Part shown: positions 36,713-44,977 of the stretch, in pieces
How the letters are laid out: every line of letters begins with the position of its first letter
How positions within the stretch are numbered: position 1 is the first letter of the stretch
DNA from: Alphaproteobacteria bacterium
GTDB lineage: Bacteria; Pseudomonadota; Alphaproteobacteria; DSM-16000; Inquilinaceae
Assembly: GCA_028281925.1 (NCBI GenBank)
Contig: JANQIX010000014.1
Span: 1-64,000, forward strand
Direction: 5' to 3'
DNA length: 64,000 nucleotides
Made by a program: the position numbers and the translations under genes
Notes under the pieces: model-generated
What the model saw: the letters and a program-made list of their open reading frames with translations, nothing else
Told to the model about the DNA's origin: nothing
The model's database searches: none

Positions 36713-38725
36713 ATGTTCCACTTCTTCAAGTTCTTCTTTCCCAAACCGAAACCGACGATAGCGGACATCGCGGTCACGAACGGAAACTTCGATATCCTGG
36801 TCGCTGCGTTAAGCCAGGTGAATCTGGTCGACACCTTCGCCGACCGGCATGCTGACTTCACCGTATTTGCGCCGACCGATGCAGCCTTTACCGAACTGGC
36901 GATCACTCTGGGTATTGACGTGTCCGGCCTCGACGAGACCGGTATCGCAACGGCGATCATCGAAACGCTTGTCGACATCACCGGAAGCCAGGCGGCTGCC
37001 GATCAGCTTTTGACCAACATCCTGCTCTACCATGTGAAAGACGGCGGCAGCACGGTCCAGCAGCTTCAGGCCACCGGGACCGTCGAGACGCTGCTGACGG
37101 ACGCCACGTTCACCATCGACGGCACCGAACTGGTCGACAACGACCCGGATGTCGAAGATCCCGAGTTCATCGAAGGCCTGACTGACATCAAGGCCGCCAA
37201 CGGCACGATTCAGGCGATTGATCGCGTGCTGCTGCCAATCGACATCGAAGAGGCCGTGGCGCAGCCGACGATCGCAGAGATCGCCGCGACGAACGGGAAC
37301 TTCGACATCCTGGTCGAAGCCCTGACCGCTACGGGCCTGGTTGGCACCTTTGCCGACCGGGACGGCGCCTTCACGGTCTTCGCACCGACCGACGCCGCGT
37401 TCACGGAGCTTGCGATAACGCTGGGCATCGACGTTGCCGGGCTGACGGAAACGCAGATCACCGCGGAAATTCTCAGCACGCTGGAGGCCATCACCGGCAG
37501 TGAAGCGGCGGCGAACCAGCTGCTGACCGAGATCCTGCTCTATCACGTGAAGGCGGGCGAGAGCACCGTCGCCGAACTGCAAGCCGACGGTACGGTGGAG
37601 ACCCTGCTGTCCGGCGCCAGCTTTACCGTGGACGGCAACGAACTGGTGGATGCCGATCCGGAAGTGGAAGATCCGGAGTTCATCGAGGGCTTGACCGACA
37701 TCGAGGCCGTGAACGGCAACATCCAGGCGATCGACCGCGTGCTTCTGCCGATCGACATTGAAGAGGCGGTGGCGCAGCCGACGATCGCGGATATCGTCTT
37801 GGCCGTTTCCGGTGACAGCGGCTTCGACAGCAACGCGGGCGATTTCGACATCCTGCGCGACGCCCTGACGGCAACCAATCTGGTGGGCGCCGTCGCCGAT
37901 CGTGACGCCGATTTCACGGTCTTCGCGCCGACCGACGAGGCATTCGGGAAGCTGGCGGTCGATCTGGGTTTCGACGGTGATGCCAGTGACGAGAGCGCCG
38001 TGTTCAACTTCATCGCCGGTGCAACCGGTTACGTCTCGCCGGACGATCCGGGCCTGCTGGATGATGTCCTGCTCTACCATGTGGCGCCGGAAGGCCGGAC
38101 CGTGGCCGAGCTGCAGGCCGACGGGACAATCGACACGGTGCAAGGCGACAGCTTGACCGTCCAGGGCAAGACCCTGGTCGACAACGACCCGGACGTGAAG
38201 GACCCGAAGCTGATAGAAGGTGCGACGGATATCGAGGCCGCGAACGGCGTTGTCCAGGCGATCGACCGCGTGCTTCTACCGGCCGATCTCGCCGACGCCA
38301 CGCCGGAGCCGACGGAGATCAACGGCAGCTTCCGTCGCGACCATCTGATCGGCACCGACGGTGACGACGTGATCCGCGGGTTCTTCGGCCGCGACCGGCT
38401 GTTCGGCGGCGATGGCGATGACGAGCTGTTCGGCGGCTTGGGCCGCGATCGTCTCTCGGGCGGCGACGGCGACGACACACTGACCGGCGGGCTCGGCCGT
38501 GACCGCTTCGACTTCAGCCATCTCAGCGGCCACGACGTGGTCACCGATTTCGGCTGGCGCGACAAGCTGATCTTCTCGAAGGACGACTTCGCCAACGCCA
38601 GAGAGGTGCTGGCCGCCACCAGCGACCAGGGCGCCGGCGCCTTCATCGAGGGAGAAAACGGCAGCGTTTTCCTGGCTGGTGTCGATGCCGACCATCTGAG
38701 CGGCCGGGACTTCCTGTTCGTCTAA
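36713..38725 (+). CDS. Secreted protein with three fasciclin (FAS1) domains and a C-terminal RTX region
   Basis: A 670-residue protein. After a short MFHFFKFFFPKPKP start, three FAS1 domains of about 165 residues follow (roughly 15-175, 183-345 and 355-530), each with the TVFAPTDxAF and LLYHV motifs and ending AIDRVLLPxD. Residues about 540-600 hold RTX nonapeptide repeats (GGDGDDELFGG, GGDGDDTLTGG) that bind calcium, followed by a DVVTDFGWRDKLIF type I secretion signal. No Sec signal is present. It is probably exported by a type I system and acts in adhesion or biofilm. The ATG at 36713 is preceded by GGAGAG. The first two FAS1 units are nearly duplicated. Confidence 0.93.
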   Translation: MFHFFKFFFPKPKPTIADIAVTNGNFDILVAALSQVNLVDTFADRHADFTVFAPTDAAFTELAITLGIDVSGLDETGIATAIIETLVDITGSQAAADQLLTNILLYHVKDGGSTVQQLQATGTVETLLTDATFTIDGTELVDNDPDVEDPEFIEGLTDIKAANGTIQAIDRVLLPIDIEEAVAQPTIAEIAATNGNFDILVEALTATGLVGTFADRDGAFTVFAPTDAAFTELAITLGIDVAGLTETQITAEILSTLEAITGSEAAANQLLTEILLYHVKAGESTVAELQADGTVETLLSGASFTVDGNELVDADPEVEDPEFIEGLTDIEAVNGNIQAIDRVLLPIDIEEAVAQPTIADIVLAVSGDSGFDSNAGDFDILRDALTATNLVGAVADRDADFTVFAPTDEAFGKLAVDLGFDGDASDESAVFNFIAGATGYVSPDDPGLLDDVLLYHVAPEGRTVAELQADGTIDTVQGDSLTVQGKTLVDNDPDVKDPKLIEGATDIEAANGVVQAIDRVLLPADLADATPEPTEINGSFRRDHLIGTDGDDVIRGFFGRDRLFGGDGDDELFGGLGRDRLSGGDGDDTLTGGLGRDRFDFSHLSGHDVVTDFGWRDKLIFSKDDFANAREVLAATSDQGAGAFIEGENGSVFLAGVDADHLSGRDFLFV

Positions 38726-38733
38726 GCTCATCA

Positions 38734-38765
38734 GGGCGGGCCGTCGGATCACCGGCGGCTCGCCC
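38734..38765 (+). terminator. Hairpin after the fasciclin/RTX gene
   Basis: GGGCGGGCCG (38734-38743) pairs with CGGCTCGCCC (38756-38765) with one G-T pair, 8 bases after the stop codon. No T-run follows. Confidence 0.4.
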
Positions 38766-38880
38766 GATCAGCCGCTGCAATTGTGCAGATCGTATCGGCA
38801 CTATCGATCGTTTCCCCAAGGTGCCCGACAGCAATAGCGTGTTCGTCAACGCTGTCGGGGCCGAGGGGAGACGCATCATC

Positions 38881-39177
38881 ATGATGTACGTCGTGCTGTT
38901 TACGGATAATCCAGACCGGGCCGATATGCGGCAGCGTCTGATGTCCGACCACCTCGATTTTCTCGAAAGGAGCCAGCCGGCCATTCGCGCCGCTGGGCCG
39001 CTTCGGGATACGGCTACCGGGGAGACGGCTGGCGGCCTGTGGCTTGTCGACGCCTCGTCCGCCGACGCGGTCAGGGACCTCTACGAAAGAGATCCATTCT
39101 GGCCGACCGGGTTGCGCAGCCGCGTGCGCGTGCTGGAGTGGACGCAGGTCTTCGCCGACGGCAGGCGTCAGCTATGA
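38881..39177 (+). CDS. YCII-family protein
   Basis: A 98-residue protein with a single YCII domain (ferredoxin-like fold): MYVVLFTDNPDR, LMSDHLDFLERS, the catalytic-type His/Asp pattern, and GGLWLVDASSADAVRDLYERDPF. YCII proteins are small oxidoreductase- or dehydrochlorinase-like enzymes, often of unknown substrate. The start may be ATG 38881 or 38884; GGGGAG lies at 38864-38869. It overlaps the convergent patatin-like gene by 6 bases. Confidence 0.88.
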   Translation: MMYVVLFTDNPDRADMRQRLMSDHLDFLERSQPAIRAAGPLRDTATGETAGGLWLVDASSADAVRDLYERDPFWPTGLRSRVRVLEWTQVFADGRRQL

Positions 39178-40224
39178 CGACGGATCTACCGATTTCGAAG
39201 CGCGTCGTGATGCGGCTGCACGGCGCTTTGGTTGGCCGGCCGGTTTCACAGAGTCCATCGTCGTCGCAAGCGCCGCCATCTCTTTGCCGCCCAGCTCGAA
39301 ATACTCTTTCTGGATCTTCGCGTGCTTTAGCGACACGGTCATGCTTTCCAGGTTACTGGGCCGAAGCACATGAATGGGCTTGGCGTAATAGGTCTGGCCC
39401 TCCACCGTCATGCTCTGCTGGCCGGCGGCGCCCAACAGCGCGTTGATCCGTCGTGCCTCTTCCAGCTTGCCGGCGTTCGGCAGCGTCAGACCGATATCGG
39501 CCACCAGCAGGTACATGTCGATGCTGTTCATCGGCAGGGTCAGCAGGTTCTTGTCGTAAATCCGTTCAAGCTCTCGATGATAATCGTAGTCGGTGAAGTC
39601 GACGGCGATGATCTCGTCGACATCCGGATCCTCCATCAGCGGGCCCAGGGGGGTATTGTCCGTGTATCCGCCTTCAAGGTAGTAGTCGTCGCCGATGGTG
39701 ATGGCCTTGAAGTATGGCACCGTGGTGATGCCGGCCAGAAAGACGTCCATGAACCGATCCAGCGTCGCCTCGTCGACCGTGCCGAGGATGTCTTTGACCG
39801 CGAAACACTCAGACCGGCGCTTGGTCAGGTTGGTCGTGGCGATGGTCCACGACGTCGATCGCAGACTTGCCGCCAGCTGCGATCGTCTTTCCGTCTCGTC
39901 CAGCAGCAGCGATTTGCGGCAGCTGTCACGATCGACGGTGAACAGATAGCTGCCGTTTGGCAGGAAAGCCGGACGCAGGCCCAGGAAATTGGCGAAGACA
40001 TGCGCAACATCGCCGACGCTCAGCCGCATCGTCCGGGTCAGCGTCGGCGGCAGCTCCTCCGCCTTGCGGTCCCACATCAGGTAGTCCAGCACGATATTGT
40101 TGCCGGAGCTGGTGGATGTGATGTGCGTGACTGGCACGCCCTGTTGGGCCAGCCACACCAGTGCCCCGCAGGTGTAGAAGCTTCGGTAGCCGCCGCCCGA
40201 AGCGACGAAGCCGTACCGTGTCAT
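39172..40224 (-). CDS. Patatin-like protein with altered catalytic motifs
   Basis: A 350-residue protein of the patatin/RssA fold. The glycine loop is ASGGGYRSFYTCGAL. The nucleophile-elbow position reads STSSGN in place of GxSxG, and the catalytic Asp motif DG[GA] reads EGGYTDN. The lost first Gly and the Asp-to-Glu change may mean weak or absent lipase activity, or an unusual branch. The C-terminus is Arg/Lys/Ala-rich. The ATG at 40224 is chosen because GGGAGG lies in front and the fold begins there. It is a single gene. Confidence 0.75.
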   Translation of the reverse strand: MTRYGFVASGGGYRSFYTCGALVWLAQQGVPVTHITSTSSGNNIVLDYLMWDRKAEELPPTLTRTMRLSVGDVAHVFANFLGLRPAFLPNGSYLFTVDRDSCRKSLLLDETERRSQLAASLRSTSWTIATTNLTKRRSECFAVKDILGTVDEATLDRFMDVFLAGITTVPYFKAITIGDDYYLEGGYTDNTPLGPLMEDPDVDEIIAVDFTDYDYHRELERIYDKNLLTLPMNSIDMYLLVADIGLTLPNAGKLEEARRINALLGAAGQQSMTVEGQTYYAKPIHVLRPSNLESMTVSLKHAKIQKEYFELGGKEMAALATTMDSVKPAGQPKRRAAASRRASKSVDPSS

Positions 40225-40321
40225 CGGGTGCCTCCCGTCCAGGGGACGTGGCCGAGGCCCTGCCGTATCGATCGCCCGACGCGGGGTCGACCACACTCTA
40301 TGGTAGCCTGCTGCGCCTAAG

Positions 40322-41872
40322 CTATCCAGCGGCGATCTTCGCCTGCGCCGTCGCCTCAGCCCCCGCAATTCGGCCACCGACGAAGCACTCAGCCAGGTTG
40401 CCGCCGCTCATATAGAGGTGGCCGAACAGGCTGCCCAGTTCGCCGGCACTGTAGAGGCCGCCGATGGGCTCGCCGAACGGATCCAGCACGCGTTGGCGGG
40501 CGTCGTGCACTGGGCCGCCCTGGGTGTTGGCGCAGAGGGGCCAAAGCCGGCCGAACAGGAACGGCGGCGTGCGGATCGGCATCATCGAGGCAGGCATGCG
40601 TCCGAACTCCTCATCCTCGCCGCTGTCGCAGGCGTGGTTCCAGCGCGCCAGCGTTTCGACCAGTCGGTTAGGCGGCAAACCAGTTTTCTCCGCAAGCTCC
40701 GCAATGCTGTCGGCGCGACCGAGGATGCCCATCTCCACCTCGCGCAGGTTGTCGCTGCTCCAGGCGAAGGTCTGGGCAGGGTCGTTGTAGGTGGGGAAGC
40801 CGAGCGAGGCATGGCGGCGCCCGTCCTCATCCACGATCAGCCAGGACGGGATGCGCGGATAGGTCATCGTCACCGGATCATAAGGTTCCAGCCAGCGATG
40901 CCCGGTGTCCTGCAGATAGGGCGGAAACTCGTTCATGTAGCGCCGGCCGGTCTGGTCGACGACGATCCAGGGCATGCGCGGGTCCTGCCGGGCATCGAAG
41001 AACGCCGGCACATCCTCGTCGCCCCGCAGATCCGTGCCGGGCACCCAATCCGGCAGGCGCGTCAGGCGGATACCGTAGGGGTAGGCGGGGTCGACATGGC
41101 GCAAGCCGTAGGTGCCGTGATAGTGCCACATGTGCCAGAGGTCCGCGCCCACAGCCTGGGCCATGCGGATGCCGTCGCCCGTGTTGCCGAGATAGGCGCC
41201 GGGCAGCACAGGCTTCTCCTGCCAATACTGCGCCTGCATGGCGCCGTCGGCCTCAAACCCACCGCACGCCAGAATGACGCCGCCGCGGGCCGCGATCCGC
41301 TCTCCGTGGCCGGCAAGCACGCCCGCTACCCGGCCGTCGGCGCTGGTCAGCAACCTTGTCGCGGGGGTGCCCAGCCGCACGGCGATCGGCCGTGCCGCCA
41401 CGGCATCTGCCATCACCTTGAACAGCCGTGCCCCGCCCCGCAGGCCGCGAAGATAGGGGAAGCGCCGGTCGAGATCGACGCCCGGCAGATCGGTGATGGA
41501 GATGAAGCCGAAGCTGTCGTGGCCCGGAAACGGATAGTTGGCGTCGCGCCAGTTGACGGTGGCGACGGCGCCGTGGGCAACGGCCAGATCTTGGATGAAG
41601 GGCGCGACGGTTGCCATGCCGTCCGCTAGCGCACGTAAGCAGTCCTCTGGTGTGGTATCGGCGTTCGTCGCCTTCAGGTACGCGAACGCGGCGTCGGCAT
41701 CGCGTGTGATCCGCACCCCGCCGGCTGAGCAGGCCGAGATCCCGCCGGGCTGTGGCATCTTTTCCAGCAGCAGCACCCGGGCACCGGCATCCGAGGCAGC
41801 AAGCGCGGCAGCCGCCCCGGCAAAGCCGAAGCCGATGACGACGACGTCGTAGACCTGATCCAACTCCGCCAC
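40322..41872 (-). CDS. FAD-dependent oxidoreductase, fumarate reductase flavoprotein family
   Basis: A 516-residue flavoprotein starting with GTG. The FAD motif is VVVIGFGFAGAAAALAA, followed by PGGISACSAGGVRIT. The middle has the substrate domain of fumarate reductase/3-ketosteroid-dehydrogenase-like enzymes, and the end shows GGLYSAGELGSLFGHLYMSGGNLAECFVGGRIAG. It probably reduces or dehydrogenates a C=C bond. It is the last gene of a same-strand run with the S4 and helicase genes, about 87 bases apart. Confidence 0.88.
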   Translation of the reverse strand: MAELDQVYDVVVIGFGFAGAAAALAASDAGARVLLLEKMPQPGGISACSAGGVRITRDADAAFAYLKATNADTTPEDCLRALADGMATVAPFIQDLAVAHGAVATVNWRDANYPFPGHDSFGFISITDLPGVDLDRRFPYLRGLRGGARLFKVMADAVAARPIAVRLGTPATRLLTSADGRVAGVLAGHGERIAARGGVILACGGFEADGAMQAQYWQEKPVLPGAYLGNTGDGIRMAQAVGADLWHMWHYHGTYGLRHVDPAYPYGIRLTRLPDWVPGTDLRGDEDVPAFFDARQDPRMPWIVVDQTGRRYMNEFPPYLQDTGHRWLEPYDPVTMTYPRIPSWLIVDEDGRRHASLGFPTYNDPAQTFAWSSDNLREVEMGILGRADSIAELAEKTGLPPNRLVETLARWNHACDSGEDEEFGRMPASMMPIRTPPFLFGRLWPLCANTQGGPVHDARQRVLDPFGEPIGGLYSAGELGSLFGHLYMSGGNLAECFVGGRIAGAEATAQAKIAAG

Positions 41873-41959
41873 GGGGCCCCCCGCTCTATCATCGTGTTTG
41901 CTGCGACATGGCGGCCCAGGCGGCGCCGTGCAAGGAAGCGACTGCGATCAGACTTGCGG

Positions 41960-42358
41960 CTACCCATCCCCCTCATCCATCAGCCTGTCGATGGCGCGGC
42001 GGTCCCTCTTCGTCGGCCGGCCGGCACCGCGCTGGCGGGCGCCTGGCTCAAGCGTGTCGGACGGCAATCGGTTCTCGCGCGACGGTGGCGCCAAGTCTTC
42101 ATAGAGCGTCTGCGCCTCCGGCGCCGGACCGCGGCGCGCGCCCAGCGCCAGCACGCGGACGACGCGCACATGGCCACCATGGGCGAAGGTCAGAACCTGA
42201 CCGGGGCGCACGGTGAAATGCGCCTTGTTCACGATGGCGCCATCTACCCGGATCCGCCCATCGGTGCACAGGCGTGTCGCCAGCGAACGGGTTTTGCAGA
42301 AGCGCGCGAACCACAGCCATTTATCGAGGCGGAGCCCGCCACCTCCGGCGTCCGTCAT
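41960..42358 (-). CDS. S4-domain RNA-binding protein (HslR-like)
   Basis: A 132-residue protein with the S4 domain LRLDKWLWFARFCKTRSLATRL and GRIRVDGAIVNKAHFTVRPGQVL, then a basic tail. HslR-type proteins bind stalled 50S-peptidyl-tRNA complexes after stress. It overlaps the end of the helicase gene by 4 bases (ATGA), so the two are co-translated. Confidence 0.93.
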   Translation of the reverse strand: MTDAGGGGLRLDKWLWFARFCKTRSLATRLCTDGRIRVDGAIVNKAHFTVRPGQVLTFAHGGHVRVVRVLALGARRGPAPEAQTLYEDLAPPSRENRLPSDTLEPGARQRGAGRPTKRDRRAIDRLMDEGDG

Positions 42359-44841
42359 CGCCGCGCGCTCAGGGCCTGCAGCTTGGCAAAGGGGGAGTCC
42401 GGTTGCGGCTTGGGGCGCCGGTCACCGCGGCGCCGGTCCGGGCGCCGCTGATAGGTGACGACACCGTCCGGTCCGGCATCGCCTTTGAATCCAATGGATT
42501 CCAACAGGCCGGGCAGGGCCGTCATCGGGCAGCCGGCGAGCTGTGACAGCTTCGGTGTCGGCACGAAGGGCCCCTGGCGGCCAAGCTTGGCGCAGGCGGC
42601 GGACAGGGCCTCCAGACGATCGGCCCGGCACGCCCGATCCCCGGCCAGGGGGTATCCGATGGCCAGATAGTACGAAGCATCCATCCGCGTATCGGCGTGG
42701 GCGGTCAGGCTGCCGGCGGCGGGCAGCGGCGGCGGCAACTCCGCTCCGCGGGCCACGGCCCACAAGAGGCCGCGCATGGCCACCTGCCGCGGCTTCAAGA
42801 GCCTCGGCAGGAAAATGAAGGTGCCGCCGATCTCCACGCCCAGTTTCTGCAGGCGTCGGCGATCTGATTTGTCCAGCGTGGCCACCATGTCGGCGACATC
42901 GGCGCGCCGCAACGTTCCCAACCCCTCGGCTATCTGGAAGGCAAGGCCGCGGGCGGGACCGCTCAGCTCAGCCTGGCGCAGCCGAAAGAGCGGTGCCAGC
43001 GTTTCCGCCACCGTTTCGCCCAGCCAGGCCGTCAGCCGCTGGGCAATGCGGTCGCGTTGTTGCGGTTCCAAAAGATCGCTGGCGAGCGGCTTGGCCGCTG
43101 GCGCCAGTACCTGGGCGCCGGCCGCGATGCGGGCGATGGTAACCCCGTGCCACAACAGCGTGCCGTCCGGCGCCAGAGCGACGGCCTCGTGCGGGGCGGC
43201 TTCCAGCCGGCGCACGCGGGCTGCGATCTCGTCTTTCAGCGCGCGCCGTGCGGCCCCCATGAGCGCGCGGGCGTCTTCGGCATGGGTCGCCGTGTCGGGG
43301 CGGAAGCGGAACCCTTCGATCCGGCCGATATGCTCGCCCTCGACCACCACATCGCCTGTGCGGGTCACCGCCGCCAACAGGTCGCCGCCGCTTTTCAGGC
43401 TCTTCACCAGCACGGCCTGGCGCCGGTCGACGAAGCGTTGCGTCAGGCGCTCGTGCAGGGCGTCGGACAGCAAGTCCTCAACCGAGCGCGCCTTGCCCTG
43501 CCAGTGGCGCGGATCAGCCACCCAGTCGCCGCGATGGGCGATGTAGGTCCAGGTGCGGATATGGGCCAGGCGACCCACCAGGGTGTCGATATCACCATCG
43601 GTGCGGGCCAGATGCGCGATCTGTCTCGCCACCCAATCGGTGTCGAGGCGGCCGTGGGGCCCGGTCAGTTGCCGAAACACCTCGCCCAAAAGCCGCGTAT
43701 GGGCATCCGACAGAATCTTCCGGAAATCGGGGATCTGGCAGACGTCCCAAAGGATGCGTACGGCAGCGCGGGACGATGTCCGGTCGATAACGGCGGGCTC
43801 TTTTGCCAGGGCTGCCAACGCCATGTGATCATCGGCCTCCGCCGCCCGCCGCAGCACCGGAACAGGCGGCCGTCGCTCCAGGCTGCGCAGCAGGTGGTCC
43901 GGGCTGCGGAAGTCGAGATCGGTGTTGCGCCACATCAAGGCGCTGAGCGGATCGAAGCTGTGGGTCTCCACCGCCTCGACGATCTCCGGCTCCAGCGGGC
44001 CGATCTCGGCCGTGGTGCCGAAGGTGCCGTCGGCCAGATGGCGCCCGGCACGGCCGGCGATCTGCGCCACCTCTGGCGCCCTCAGCCGGCGTGGCACGCG
44101 GCCGTCGAACTTGTCCAGCCGGGCGAAGGCGACATGGTCCACATCCATGTTCAGGCCCATGCCGATGGCGTCCGTCGCCACCAGATAGTCGACCTCGCCC
44201 GACTGATAGAGGCTCACCTGGGCGTTGCGCGTGCGCGGGCTCAGCGCCCCCAGGACGACGGCCGTGCCGCCGCGCTGGCGGCGCAGCAGTTCGGCCGTCT
44301 GATAGACCTCCGTGGCAGAGAAGGTGACGACGGCGGACCGCGGCGGCAGCCGCGTCAGCTTGCGCGGGCCTGAATAGGTGAGCTGCGAGAACCGCGGGCG
44401 CGACAGGAACTCCGCGTCCGGCACCAGGCGGCGAATCAGCGGGCGGATCGTTTCCGCCCCCAAGACCATGGTTTCCTCAAGCCCGCGGGCATTCAGCAGG
44501 CGGTCGGTGAAGACGTGTCCGCGTTCCGGGTCGGCGGCAAGCTGAATCTCGTCGATGGCCAGGAACTCGAAGGCACGGTCCAGCGGCATGCTCTCGACCG
44601 TGCAGGCGAAGTATTCCGCACCCTGAGGGACGATCTTCTCTTCGCCCGTGACCAGTGCGACCCGAGCGCGCCCCTTCTCACGGACCAGACGGTCGTAGTT
44701 CTCGCGCGCAAGCAACCGCAATGGAAAGCCGATGATGCCGCTCGCATAGCTCAGCATCCGCTCGATGGCCAGGTAGGTCTTGCCCGTGTTGGTTGGCCCG
44801 AGGACGGCCAGCACCCGTGAGCGGTCGGCGATCGGCGACAT
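42355..44841 (-). CDS. SUV3-like DExH RNA helicase
   Basis: An 828-residue helicase. Motif I is VLGPTNTGKTYLAIERML, motif II is AIDEIQ, motif III is TFSATE, and motif VI is QIAGRAGRHLADG, the pattern of SUV3/mitochondrial-degradosome helicases. The C-terminal half (about 400-828) is a helical region with a basic tail. SUV3 homologues unwind RNA for decay; in alphaproteobacteria the role is less clear. The S4 gene overlaps its stop codon by 4 bases, linking it to RNA or ribosome handling. Confidence 0.93.
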   Translation of the reverse strand: MSPIADRSRVLAVLGPTNTGKTYLAIERMLSYASGIIGFPLRLLARENYDRLVREKGRARVALVTGEEKIVPQGAEYFACTVESMPLDRAFEFLAIDEIQLAADPERGHVFTDRLLNARGLEETMVLGAETIRPLIRRLVPDAEFLSRPRFSQLTYSGPRKLTRLPPRSAVVTFSATEVYQTAELLRRQRGGTAVVLGALSPRTRNAQVSLYQSGEVDYLVATDAIGMGLNMDVDHVAFARLDKFDGRVPRRLRAPEVAQIAGRAGRHLADGTFGTTAEIGPLEPEIVEAVETHSFDPLSALMWRNTDLDFRSPDHLLRSLERRPPVPVLRRAAEADDHMALAALAKEPAVIDRTSSRAAVRILWDVCQIPDFRKILSDAHTRLLGEVFRQLTGPHGRLDTDWVARQIAHLARTDGDIDTLVGRLAHIRTWTYIAHRGDWVADPRHWQGKARSVEDLLSDALHERLTQRFVDRRQAVLVKSLKSGGDLLAAVTRTGDVVVEGEHIGRIEGFRFRPDTATHAEDARALMGAARRALKDEIAARVRRLEAAPHEAVALAPDGTLLWHGVTIARIAAGAQVLAPAAKPLASDLLEPQQRDRIAQRLTAWLGETVAETLAPLFRLRQAELSGPARGLAFQIAEGLGTLRRADVADMVATLDKSDRRRLQKLGVEIGGTFIFLPRLLKPRQVAMRGLLWAVARGAELPPPLPAAGSLTAHADTRMDASYYLAIGYPLAGDRACRADRLEALSAACAKLGRQGPFVPTPKLSQLAGCPMTALPGLLESIGFKGDAGPDGVVTYQRRPDRRRGDRRPKPQPDSPFAKLQALSARR

Positions 44842-44965
44842 GGCGTCAGTGGTGAAGCTTTATTTGCCGCAATGCAAGGGTTCAGGGCATGATGCCCGCG
44901 CTTCGGTCAGCGGGCGGGGCGACCCTGTCGGCTCTTGTCCATCGACGTGCCCATAATTCGACAGT

Positions 44966-44976
44966 GGAGGTGATCC
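44966..44976 (+). promoter_or_regulatory. Extended Shine-Dalgarno of the first tandem envelope gene
   Basis: GGAGGTGATCC is complementary over 11 bases to the 3' end of 16S rRNA (GGATCACCTCC), with the ATG 1 base after it. This is longer than needed; the extreme match can give very strong or slow initiation. Confidence 0.65.
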
Positions 44977-44977
44977 A

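Noticed and set aside
36809-38143. A 444-codon minus-strand frame opposite the fasciclin/RTX gene
   Set aside because: It mirrors the FAS1 repeats, so it shows repeats only because the real gene does; no ribosome-binding site or family match.
38330-38520. Short regularly spaced repeats that could suggest a CRISPR array
   Set aside because: They are in-frame RTX nonapeptide repeats inside a coding region, with no spacers or cas genes.
43057-44373. A 438-codon plus-strand frame opposite the helicase
   Set aside because: Antisense to a full set of helicase motifs; product has no plausible domain.
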